DNA from: SFEL01 sp045603585 | GTDB lineage: Bacteria; Bacillota; Clostridia; Christensenellales; CAG-138 | DNA: 64,000 nucleotides | Assembly (NCBI GenBank): GCA_045603585.1 | Contig: JAZUMK010000030.1 | Location: forward strand, 1 to 64,000 | Direction: 5' to 3' | Position numbers and translations under genes: made by a program | Part shown: positions 42,779 through 50,685 of the stretch, in pieces | How positions within the stretch are numbered: position 1 is the stretch's first letter | How the letters are laid out: each line of letters begins with the position of its first letter | Notes under the pieces: model-generated | Told to the model about the DNA's origin: nothing | Database searches by the model: none | The model's input: the letters and a program-made list of their open reading frames with translations, nothing else

Positions 42779-43381
42779 ATGGAACACACCCCAATTAAAA
42801 AACGTAAACAGCAAGCAATTGAAACAAAGGAGCGTATCTATAATGCCACCATCAGCCTGATCAGGGAGCGTGGATTCAGCAATGTCCTGATGGAGGATAT
42901 TACAAAGGCGGCGGGCGTATCTGCAGGATTGTTTTATAACTATTTTGCCAATAAGGCAGATGTTATTACCGAGGCATTCTGCTATCGCAGCTGTAAGTAT
43001 TACGATGCTATGGAGCAGGAGCTGCAGGATATAGAGGGCATAGCAAAGCTTCGAATGATAATAAAGCATATGGCCACTCTGCGTCAGGAAATATACGATA
43101 AAGAAGAGCTGAGATATCACCATGTAAACATTCTTGAGACACATAAGCGCCTTGAGGATGTTAGGGAAAACAGCAGCAAACTTCATAAAATGATAATGGA
43201 ATCTCTTACGGAGGCGAAGGCCGCCGGTGAGATCCCTGCAGCAATGGACATAGATAATATGTGCAATGTTGTAATGCTGGTGCTCAGAGGGGCCACATGG
43301 GAGTATCTGGCTGCTACAGGAGAATATCCATTTGAAGAGCGGACCTGGGACATAATTTCAGGCTATATTAAGGGAATATAA
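42779..43381 (+). CDS. TetR-family transcriptional regulator
   Basis: A 200-residue regulator. The N-terminal DNA-binding domain (about residues 15-60) is typical TetR: IYNATISLIRERGFSNVLMEDI, then AAGVSAGLFYNYFANKADVI with the helix-turn-helix. The C-terminal ligand domain is helical with no obvious ligand clue. The gene lies between the two large CoA-metabolism transcripts and inside a pair of facing promoter elements (E1, E2), each with the same palindrome near the inner promoter. Self-repression and control of the flanking operons, perhaps relieved by an acyl-CoA, is the natural inference. Confidence 0.9.
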   Translation: MEHTPIKKRKQQAIETKERIYNATISLIRERGFSNVLMEDITKAAGVSAGLFYNYFANKADVITEAFCYRSCKYYDAMEQELQDIEGIAKLRMIIKHMATLRQEIYDKEELRYHHVNILETHKRLEDVRENSSKLHKMIMESLTEAKAAGEIPAAMDIDNMCNVVMLVLRGATWEYLAATGEYPFEERTWDIISGYIKGI

Positions 43382-43395
43382 TTGAAATATAACAT

Positions 43396-43419
43396 AAAAG
43401 CGGCATAAAGCCGCTTTTT
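43396..43419. terminator. bidirectional terminator after tetR
   Basis: AAAAGCGGC-ATAAA-GCCGCTTTT. It can stop tetR transcripts and also those from the inner promoter of element E2 running the other way. Confidence 0.85.
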
Positions 43420-43423
43420 GCAT

Positions 43424-43513
43424 GTTCGCTGATTATTTCAATGAAACCTTAATTGAAATAAAACCTTTAATTATACTCTATAATTTTATGCTTGTCAATA
43501 ATGATTCTTGACT
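43424..43513 (-). promoter_or_regulatory. divergent promoter/operator element E2
   Basis: A minus-oriented copy of element E1. The inner promoter is TTGACA (43498-43493), a 17-base spacer, TATAAT (43475-43470), reading toward the tetR 3' end. The palindrome lies at 43446-43436, inside the 16 bases TAAGGTTTCATTGAAA that are identical to E1. The edge motif AGTCAAG gives the outward promoter at 43508-43536. Confidence 0.8.
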
Positions 43514-43536
43514 TTGCCTATACCCAATGTTATACT
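43508..43536 (+). promoter_or_regulatory. promoter of the gcdA-like operon (outward promoter of E2)
   Basis: TTGACT (43508-43513), a 17-base spacer and TATACT (43531-43536), about 65 bases before the start codon. Confidence 0.8.
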
Positions 43537-43601
43537 TCTACTGTGTAAAGCTGTTTCTATATAACACATATAAAATATTACTGTGAAACAGGGAGGTTTC
43601 C

Positions 43602-45368
43602 ATGGATACAGAATATGTAATGCACCGTTATTTTCAGGGGATGCCCCAGATAGGTACTCCGCTTGCCTCTCGGGATACTGCAAATGAGCAGCAGCTCAGG
43701 CAGATAGAAGAGGAACTGGATGAAGCTTTGAGAGTTTTGCTGGAGGCAGGCGTAAGTGACGATTCTCTCAATAAGAGAGGTCAGCTCACTGCTCTTCAGA
43801 GGCTTGGTGTCCTTATTGACGAGGGTACCTGGCGTCCCATTAACAGCCTGTTCAATCCCGAATTCAATGAAGATGACGGATGCAGCGTTCTTACCGGTAT
43901 GGCAAAGGTGGAAGGTAAGTGGACTGTTATCATCGCCTTCGATAATAAGAAAACCGCAGGCGCATGGGTTCCCGGTCAGGGCCGTAAGATCGTCCGTGCT
44001 ACCGAGATCGCCGAATCCCTGCGTGTTCCCCTTATATATGTACTTAACTGCAGCGGTATGAACCTGCTTCTGCAGGAAAAGCTGTTCAGCGGCCGTCTGT
44101 GCAGCGGCACTCCCTTTTATCGTCATTCCAGACTGCAGCAGGAAGGCATGCCTGTTCTTATCGGCATCTATCAGACCAATCCTGCCGGCGGCGGATACCA
44201 TGCAATCAGTCCTTCTCTGCTTATCGCCAAGGATGATGCCAACTTTGCAGTAGGCGGCTCCGGTATACTGGGCGGTATGAGCTCCAAGGGCTTCTATACT
44301 GCTGAAAGCGCACGTACCCTTATAAATTCTGTGACCAGCTCAGAAACTCCTCCCGCACCCGGCCAGATGAATGTTCATTACTCTCAGACCGGATTTGTAA
44401 GAGAAGTTTACGGCGAAGAAGAAGAGGTGCTGCTGGCGCTGCGTAAGTATGTTGCCGCAATGCCGGCTTATGATCCTGAGTTCTTCAGAGTAGCTCCTCC
44501 CATGGAGCCCCTGTATCCCGGTGAGGATCTGTACACATTGGTTCCTTTCAACCAGCGCAGGCCCATCAATATGCCTGAAGTGGTTGCCCGTCTTGTGGAT
44601 AACAGCGAATTTGACGAGTATAAACCGGATTACGGTCCCGAAATTTTCTGCGGTCTCTGCCGCTTGAGCGGTTATCTTGTAGGTATCGTTGGCAACCGTC
44701 AGGGTCTGCTGATGAATTACCCCGAATATCGCCAGAACAGCGTAGGCCTGGGCGGCAAGCTGTATCGTCAGGGTCTCATCAAGATGAATGAGTTCACCAC
44801 AATGTGCGCTCGTGACCGCATACCTCTCATCTGGATACAGGATACCACCGGTATCGATGTTGGCGATGATGCTGAGGTTGCAGAAGTTCTGGCTCTGGGT
44901 CAGGCTCTGGTATACTCTGTGCAGTCTGCTGGTGTTCCTCAGATGGAGCTGACCATACGTAAGGCCAATGGCGCCGCGCACTTCCTTATGGGCGGTCCTC
45001 AGGGCAACGACAGCTGCGTATTCAGCTTCTGCACTGCAGCCAGCGAATACAATCCCATCGTAGCGGAAACCGCTGCAGCTGCTGTATACTCCAGGCGTCT
45101 GGTAAGAGATGATGCTGCCGGCAAGGATATTCAGCCCACCATCGATCTTATGAATGCGCTTATCCAGCGTTATAAGGATACTTCCGAGAATCCCCGCTTT
45201 ATCGTAAAGACCGGTCTTGCTGAGGAATGCCTGCCTATGCCTTGCATCAGAGATTACTTTGTTACATTTGCTGAGGCTGCATATCAGAATCCTGCAAGCA
45301 CATGCCCCCCTCATCTGATGCTGACTCCCCGCGTGATTAAGGATTATAACGACCTTAAGAACAAGTAA
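43602..45368 (+). CDS. gcdA: glutaconyl-CoA decarboxylase alpha subunit-like carboxyltransferase
   Basis: A 588-residue carboxyltransferase, nearly the same length as Acidaminococcus GcdA as I recall it, with matching stretches: MHRYFQGMPQIGTPL at the start, GAWVPGQGRKIVRATE, PAGGGYHAISPSLLIA, MNYPEYRQNSVGLGGKLYRQ and WIQDTTGIDVGDDAE. The two crotonase-like halves would form the acyl-CoA and biotin sites. It should transfer the carboxyl group of glutaconyl-CoA (or a close analogue such as 3-methylglutaconyl-CoA) to the biotin carrier, leaving crotonyl-CoA. The carrier and small membrane subunit are in the divergent operon; no beta subunit is in this window. Confidence 0.9.
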   Translation: MDTEYVMHRYFQGMPQIGTPLASRDTANEQQLRQIEEELDEALRVLLEAGVSDDSLNKRGQLTALQRLGVLIDEGTWRPINSLFNPEFNEDDGCSVLTGMAKVEGKWTVIIAFDNKKTAGAWVPGQGRKIVRATEIAESLRVPLIYVLNCSGMNLLLQEKLFSGRLCSGTPFYRHSRLQQEGMPVLIGIYQTNPAGGGYHAISPSLLIAKDDANFAVGGSGILGGMSSKGFYTAESARTLINSVTSSETPPAPGQMNVHYSQTGFVREVYGEEEEVLLALRKYVAAMPAYDPEFFRVAPPMEPLYPGEDLYTLVPFNQRRPINMPEVVARLVDNSEFDEYKPDYGPEIFCGLCRLSGYLVGIVGNRQGLLMNYPEYRQNSVGLGGKLYRQGLIKMNEFTTMCARDRIPLIWIQDTTGIDVGDDAEVAEVLALGQALVYSVQSAGVPQMELTIRKANGAAHFLMGGPQGNDSCVFSFCTAASEYNPIVAETAAAAVYSRRLVRDDAAGKDIQPTIDLMNALIQRYKDTSENPRFIVKTGLAEECLPMPCIRDYFVTFAEAAYQNPASTCPPHLMLTPRVIKDYNDLKNK

Positions 45369-45394
45369 TATAAAGTAATACGAGGGATAAGAAA

Positions 45395-46561
45395 ATGGCA
45401 GAACTTCCACTTAAAGGCATAAAAGTAGTTGAACTTACAACTTATGTAGCTGCTCCCATTTGCGGAAGAATGCTCTGCGATATGGGCGCCGAGGTAATAA
45501 AGATTGAGCCGCCCACAGGTGATGTGTGGAGACATCTGAGACGCAATGTGGCCACTGCTCCTTCCGGAGAGGTTGTAAACTCTATGTTCCAGATAACCAA
45601 CGCCGGCAAAAAGAGCGTTGTTTTGAACCTCAGAGACCCTGCGGATATGGAAAACCTCCATAAACTCCTCGAAGATGCTGATGTATTCCTTACCAACAAC
45701 CGTCTGTCCTCCCTGAAAAAGATGGGGCTGGATCACGATACTATCTGCAAGAAGTATCCTCACCTGATTTATGCTCTGCTTACCGGTTATGGTGAGGAAG
45801 GTCCCGATGCAATGAAGCCCGGCTTTGACCTGGTGGCATTCTTCAGCATGTCCGGATATTTGCTGGATATGTCCTGTAAGGAAAATAAGTATCCTGCTTC
45901 CGCACCTACCGGCGCAGGCGATGTTACTTCCGGTATGGCACTGCTCAGCGGTATACTTGCCGCACTGTATAAGAAAAAGGAAACCGGCATGGGCGACTAC
46001 GTTTCGGTATCCCTTTACAATACCGGCCTCTGGGTATACAGCACCCCCATTATGCGTGCCGGCGATCCTTACAATACCGAACGCCGTCTGAGCCGCAACG
46101 ACATGTGTCCTCTGGCAACCATGTATCGCTGCGGAGATGATGAGTGGATACAGGTATCCATACTTAATGAGGTTGAGCAGGCTCCCGTGTTCTTCAGACT
46201 GCTGGGCGTACCCGAGCTTGCTGAGGACCCCAGATTTGCTACCGATAAGGCTCGCCTTAAGTACACTAAGGAACTGTTTGAGATCGTTGAACCCATATTC
46301 CTGACCAAGCCCAGCTATGAATGGCTGGAAATGCTTCAGAAGGAAGCTATCGTAAGCAGCCGCCTGGCACACTTCTCGGATGTTGCGTCCAGCGAGCAGG
46401 CGTGGGCAAACGGATATCTGGAAAACTTTACCTTCCCCAATGGGGAAACGGCGGTAATACCCTGTTCTCCCGTACGCCTTGAATCCATAGGCGTAGCTCC
46501 CTCCAAGAATGCGCCCGCACTGGGTGAAAACACTGAAGAGGTCCTCTCCAATCTGAAATAG
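45395..46561 (+). CDS. family III (CaiB/BaiF) CoA-transferase
   Basis: A 388-residue enzyme 26 bases after the gcdA-like gene. The opening GIKVVELTTYVAAPICGRMLCDMGAEVIKIEPP (continuous in the protein, typical of the family) and the catalytic Asp in KPGFDLVAFFSMSG (about residue 146) are clear; SAPTGAGDVTSGMALLSGI follows. Such enzymes move CoA between carboxylic acids, for example 2-hydroxyglutarate, phenyllactate or carnitine. Beside GcdA it could activate a dicarboxylate that feeds the decarboxylase. The exact acids are unknown. Confidence 0.9.
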   Translation: MAELPLKGIKVVELTTYVAAPICGRMLCDMGAEVIKIEPPTGDVWRHLRRNVATAPSGEVVNSMFQITNAGKKSVVLNLRDPADMENLHKLLEDADVFLTNNRLSSLKKMGLDHDTICKKYPHLIYALLTGYGEEGPDAMKPGFDLVAFFSMSGYLLDMSCKENKYPASAPTGAGDVTSGMALLSGILAALYKKKETGMGDYVSVSLYNTGLWVYSTPIMRAGDPYNTERRLSRNDMCPLATMYRCGDDEWIQVSILNEVEQAPVFFRLLGVPELAEDPRFATDKARLKYTKELFEIVEPIFLTKPSYEWLEMLQKEAIVSSRLAHFSDVASSEQAWANGYLENFTFPNGETAVIPCSPVRLESIGVAPSKNAPALGENTEEVLSNLK

Positions 46562-46584
46562 TCACGGCTGAAATCCTCATAGTG

Positions 46585-46622
46585 AAAAATGCTCCGGCGC
46601 TAAAATGGCCGGAGCATTTTTC
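46585..46622. terminator. terminator after CaiB-like gene
   Basis: AAAAATGCTCCGG pairs with CCGGAGCATTTTT. A second hairpin for the converging opp operon follows. Confidence 0.85.
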
Positions 46623-46647
46623 CGTATATAAATAATCTGAACAATAT

Positions 46648-46680
46648 AAAACAGGCTGTTGCGAATGAACAGCCTGTTTT
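46648..46680. terminator. terminator of the opp-like operon
   Basis: AAAACAGGCTGTT and AACAGCCTGTTTT pair over 13 bases around GCGAATG. Confidence 0.85.
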
Positions 46681-46701
46681 GTTTAGCCGAGTTCTTCCGG
46701 T

Positions 46702-47655
46702 TTAGGGAAGGGGATGGTGGCATGCTACGAAGTGGTTGGGCTCCAGCTCGGTGAGAGCAGGGTCGGAAGCGAAGCACTCTTCGGTAGCATAGGGGCAACG
46801 CTTTGCAAAACGGCAGGCGTTGGGCAGATTGATGGGGGAAGTGATCTCGCCCTTGAGCAGGATACGGTCCATCTTCTTGTCGATATCCGGTTCGGGGATA
46901 GCGGACAACAGCGCCTGAGTATAGGGATGACGGGGATGCTCAAAGAGAGCGTCGGCAGCAGCTTTTTCTACCATCTGGCCCAGATACATGACCGCGATAT
47001 CATCAGCAAAGTAATATACAACGGAAAGGTCATGGGTGATGAAAATGTAAGTAAGGCCAAGCTGCTCCTGCAGGTTCTTCAGCAGGTTAAGAATCTGCGC
47101 CTGAATGGAAACGTCCAGGGCGGATACGGGCTCGTCGCAGATGATGAACTTGGGGTTCATGGCCAGTGCGCGGGCGATGCCGATACGCTGTCTTCTGCCG
47201 CCGTCCAGCTCGTGAGGATAGGAATTGAACAGACGTTCTGCAAGACCTACAGTGGACATAAGCTCAAGAACACGGTTGTCGATCTCTTCCTTGTCAGTCA
47301 GGATCTTATTGAGCACAATGGGCTCTCTGATCAGCTGGTTTACGGTGTAGCGAGGATCCAGGGAGGAGAAGGGATCCTGGAAGATGATCTGCATGTCCTT
47401 GCGCAGGGCGCGCATTTCATTTGCGGAACACTTGGTGATATCCTTGCCTTCAAACAGAACCTCGCCGGAGGTGGGCTCGATAAGGCGGAGAATGGCACGG
47501 CCGGTGGTAGACTTACCGCAGCCGGATTCGCCTACGATGCCAAGGGTTCTGCCGCGTTCGATAGAGAAGCTTACGCCGTCAACTGCATGGAGCATACCAC
47601 GCTTGGTTTTAAAGTATTTCTTTAGGTTTTTGACTTCGAGAAGGGTATCGCTCAT
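46702..47655 (-). CDS. oppF: oligopeptide ABC transporter ATPase (OppF/DppF type)
   Basis: A 317-residue ATPase. Walker A is GESGCGKST, the signature is LDGGRRQRIGIARAL (a DppF-like variant of LSGGQ), and Walker B is FIICDEPVSALD. The C-terminal oligopeptide-transporter extension has the cysteine motif CRFAKRCPYATEEC. It pairs with the OppD-like subunit one base upstream. The substrate of the system is likely peptides or a related compound, set by the binding protein at 50686-52281. Confidence 0.93.
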   Translation of the reverse strand: MSDTLLEVKNLKKYFKTKRGMLHAVDGVSFSIERGRTLGIVGESGCGKSTTGRAILRLIEPTSGEVLFEGKDITKCSANEMRALRKDMQIIFQDPFSSLDPRYTVNQLIREPIVLNKILTDKEEIDNRVLELMSTVGLAERLFNSYPHELDGGRRQRIGIARALAMNPKFIICDEPVSALDVSIQAQILNLLKNLQEQLGLTYIFITHDLSVVYYFADDIAVMYLGQMVEKAAADALFEHPRHPYTQALLSAIPEPDIDKKMDRILLKGEITSPINLPNACRFAKRCPYATEECFASDPALTELEPNHFVACHHPLP

Positions 47656-47656
47656 G

Positions 47657-48700
47657 CTACTGCTTGCTCCTTTCTATGCGGAATTCGGGATCGTCATAAG
47701 CGCTGCAGGCTACCATGTGAGTGTCGGATACCCATCTTTCGGCGGGAATGCTTTCCTTGCACTTATCGGTAGCATAGGGACAGCGGTCATAGAATGCGCA
47801 ACCCGTATGCTTGATGGTGGGATCGGGAATAAGGCCGGCGATGGGGGTCAGCTTGGAGGTGCGGTCGCCGATCTTGGGCAGGGAGTTGAACAGACCCTCG
47901 GTGTAGGGATGCATGGTGGACTTAAAGAGGTCTTCAAGGGAACCACGCTCTACGATACGGCCGGCATACATAACGGCAACGTCATCGCAAATCTGAGCAA
48001 CTATACCAAGGTCATGAGTAATCATGATCATGGAGGTCTGATAATGATCCTTCAGGTTCTTCATCAGGTCAAGTACCTGAGCCTGAATGGTAACATCCAG
48101 AGCGGTGGTAGGTTCATCAGCAATAAGGATGTTGGGGTGGCAGGCAAGGGCGATAGCAATAACTACGCGCTGCTTCATACCGCCGGAGAACTGGTGAGGA
48201 TATTCGGAAGCGCGCTCGCCGGGGATACCTACGGTTTCCAGCATCTGAACTGCACGGGCATAGCTTTCTTCCTTGGTTACGTTCTCATGAAGAAGTATGC
48301 TCTCTGCAATCTGATCGCCTACGGTGAAAACAGGGTTGAGGGAGGTCATGGGGTCCTGGAAAATCATGGAGATCTCCTTACCGCGCATAACTTCCAGTTC
48401 GGATTCGGACATTTCCATTACGTTGCGTCCGTTTACCTTGATGGTGCCGTTGGTAATAACTCCCGGAGGATCGGGAACCAGCTTGAGCAGGCTGAGCATG
48501 GTGGTGGTCTTGCCTGCGCCGGTCTCGCCTACGATGCCGAGAGTGCGGCTTTTCTTGAGGGCGAGGCTTACATCGTTAACGGCATATACGGTATCGTCTT
48601 CGGTACGGAACTCGATGGAAAGGTTTTCTACTTCCAGAACGTTCTCGCCATCATAGGGCTGAACGTCATGGTTTTTTACAACGTTTGCGTTCTTTGTCAT
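47657..48700 (-). CDS. oppD: oligopeptide ABC transporter ATPase (OppD/DppD type)
   Basis: A 347-residue ATPase with Walker A GETGAGKTT, signature FSGGMKQRVVIAIAL, Walker B ILIADEPTTALD and the C-terminal CAFYDRCPYATDKC motif. It has a longer N-terminus than OppF. It follows oppC by 14 bases and precedes oppF by one base, the usual order. Confidence 0.93.
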   Translation of the reverse strand: MTKNANVVKNHDVQPYDGENVLEVENLSIEFRTEDDTVYAVNDVSLALKKSRTLGIVGETGAGKTTTMLSLLKLVPDPPGVITNGTIKVNGRNVMEMSESELEVMRGKEISMIFQDPMTSLNPVFTVGDQIAESILLHENVTKEESYARAVQMLETVGIPGERASEYPHQFSGGMKQRVVIAIALACHPNILIADEPTTALDVTIQAQVLDLMKNLKDHYQTSMIMITHDLGIVAQICDDVAVMYAGRIVERGSLEDLFKSTMHPYTEGLFNSLPKIGDRTSKLTPIAGLIPDPTIKHTGCAFYDRCPYATDKCKESIPAERWVSDTHMVACSAYDDPEFRIERSKQ

Positions 48701-48714
48701 CTTGTGTTCCTCCG

Positions 48715-49617
48715 TTACCTCTTGAGCTTGGGATCCAGTGCGTCTCTCAGACCGTCACCGGCAAGGTTGATGGCCAGAACGGTGATGAAGATGAAAACGC
48801 CGGGCCATATGGTCAAATAAGGATATTCTCTCATATACTGTCTGGAGTCGGAAAGCATGGTGCCCCACTCAGGCATGGGAGAAGGTACGCCCAGACCAAG
48901 GAAGCTGAAGCTGGAAGCCAGAATGATGTTACCGCCCATACGCATGGAAGCCTGAACAAGAATAGAGGAGAATGCGTTGGGGAATACATGCTTGAATATG
49001 ATGGTAATATCCCTTGCGCCGATAGCGCGGGCTGCCTCAACATACTCGTTATCGCGAACCGTCATAACAGCAGCGCGAGCGGTTCTGGAGAAGTGAGGTA
49101 TGGTGGATGCGCCGATGGCTACGATCAGGTTTATAAAGCTGGTGCCGGTAATGGCAACGAACATTATAACTACCAGAATATTGGGGATCATCAGGAAGAT
49201 CTCCATTATGCGCATGATGATAGCCTCGGTCTTGCCGCCAAAGTAACCGGCGATGCAGCCCAGAGTGGTACCAAAGAGCATGGAAACGATAACGGAGCAC
49301 AGACCGATGATGAGGGAATACTTAGCGCCGTAGCATATACGCATAAGTACGTCACGACCCATCTGGTCAGTACCGAAGGGATGAGCCAGATTGGGCTTTA
49401 TAAGACGATCCTGAGGGATCATCTGAATAACCTGAGTTTCGTAATTCAGCACAAAGGAGGAAGCTATGGCGACGAGAATGATAAGGCCAAATACTATAAG
49501 GCCTGCCACAGCGCCCTTGTTCTTTTTGAACTGACGCCATATCTGTTCACTGCGCTTCTGCTTTACATACTTGCTGTGGATGCTGGCAGTGTCGTTGTTT
49601 TTCTTTGCTTTTGCCAT
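48715..49617 (-). CDS. oppC: oligopeptide ABC transporter permease (OppC/DppC type)
   Basis: A 300-residue membrane protein, best started at ATG 49617; a GTG three codons upstream overlaps the GAGGTG ribosome site. It has a long cytoplasmic N-terminus, the LAHPFGTDQMGRDVLMRI motif typical of OppC, and the permease EAA loop EAARAIGARDITIIFKHV. It pairs with OppB to form the membrane channel. Confidence 0.92.
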   Translation of the reverse strand: MAKAKKNNDTASIHSKYVKQKRSEQIWRQFKKNKGAVAGLIVFGLIILVAIASSFVLNYETQVIQMIPQDRLIKPNLAHPFGTDQMGRDVLMRICYGAKYSLIIGLCSVIVSMLFGTTLGCIAGYFGGKTEAIIMRIMEIFLMIPNILVVIMFVAITGTSFINLIVAIGASTIPHFSRTARAAVMTVRDNEYVEAARAIGARDITIIFKHVFPNAFSSILVQASMRMGGNIILASSFSFLGLGVPSPMPEWGTMLSDSRQYMREYPYLTIWPGVFIFITVLAINLAGDGLRDALDPKLKR

Positions 49618-49628
49618 ATCTCTCACCT

Positions 49629-50558
49629 CTACTTTGTGTACTTTGCTTTGATTCGAGGATCAACAAGCGCGTAGGAAACGTCTACCATAAGCAGAATGGC
49701 TGAAGTAAGAACCGTGGTCATTATTATGCAGCCGGTGGTCATGGTATAGTCATTGGTACGGATAGCCTGAACAACAAGCTGACCAATGCCGGGCCAAGCG
49801 AATACGGATTCTACAACAGCAGCACCGCCGATGAGGATGCTGAACTGACTGCCTGCGATGGTAATAATGGGGATAAGTGCATTCCTCAGAGCGTGAGACC
49901 ATACCAGCTTGCGCTGGGATACGCCCTTTGCCTTAGCGGTACGCAGGTAGTCTGCGCGAATGCAGTCCAGCATGGAGGAACGGGTGGTTCTCATAACCAG
50001 AGCCATGTTCTGGAGAGCAAGGGTAACGGTGGGGAGAACCAGGCTCTTCCAGCCCTGTTCGGCGCCTGTACTGGGCAGCCATCCCAGCTTTACGGAGAAC
50101 AGCAGAACCAGCAGAAGACCGAGCCAGAAGTTAGGTACAGACTGGCCGACGATGGAGAATACGGAAGCTCCGGTGTCCAGCCAGGAATTATGATGGGTAG
50201 CCGCCCATATACCCATTGGTATGGCGACTATAAGTGTCAAAATCATGGAGCTTACAGCAAGCATAATGGTATAGGGAAGGCGAGCGGTAAACTCATCCCA
50301 TACGTTAAGGGAGCTGTACATACTTATACCCAGATCCCCCTTGAGTACGTTTTTCATATACCTGACGTAGCGAACAGGCATGGGATCGTTATATCCCAGC
50401 TCTTCGCGCATCTGTTCACGCTGCTCTTCTGTAGCATCAGGGTACATGGTGAATATGGGATCGCCGGGGGCGAGCTCCATAGCGCCATATACTATGAAGG
50501 AAACTATCAGAATCATAGGGATGAGCACGAAGAGGCGTTTTACGACATATTTCCACAT
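49629..50558 (-). CDS. oppB: oligopeptide ABC transporter permease (OppB/DppB type)
   Basis: A 309-residue permease with six membrane segments. The opening VKRLFVLIPMILIVSFIVYG, the MELAPGDPI stretch and the EAA-like loop RTAKAKGVSQRKLVWSHALR are family marks, as is VFAWPGIGQLVVQAI. The start is ATG 50558 behind AGGAGGAG. A hairpin between it and the upstream binding-protein gene may lower its expression. Confidence 0.93.
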   Translation of the reverse strand: MWKYVVKRLFVLIPMILIVSFIVYGAMELAPGDPIFTMYPDATEEQREQMREELGYNDPMPVRYVRYMKNVLKGDLGISMYSSLNVWDEFTARLPYTIMLAVSSMILTLIVAIPMGIWAATHHNSWLDTGASVFSIVGQSVPNFWLGLLLVLLFSVKLGWLPSTGAEQGWKSLVLPTVTLALQNMALVMRTTRSSMLDCIRADYLRTAKAKGVSQRKLVWSHALRNALIPIITIAGSQFSILIGGAAVVESVFAWPGIGQLVVQAIRTNDYTMTTGCIIMTTVLTSAILLMVDVSYALVDPRIKAKYTK

Positions 50559-50628
50559 ATCGTTTATTTTCTCCTCCTGGGTGTGATTTAAAAATGATCT
50601 TACAAAAAAAGTTCCAAATTAAAAATAT

Positions 50629-50657
50629 GGATTCCGCTCCGCCAGGGAGCGGAATCC
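50629..50657 (-). terminator. intra-operon hairpin between oppA- and oppB-like genes
   Basis: GGATTCCGCTCC and GGAGCGGAATCC pair over 12 bases around GCCAG. A T-rich but interrupted tail suggests partial termination, so the binding protein is made in excess. Confidence 0.75.
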
Positions 50658-50685
50658 ATTGCGTTAGTTAAAGAAGGTTATTTCT

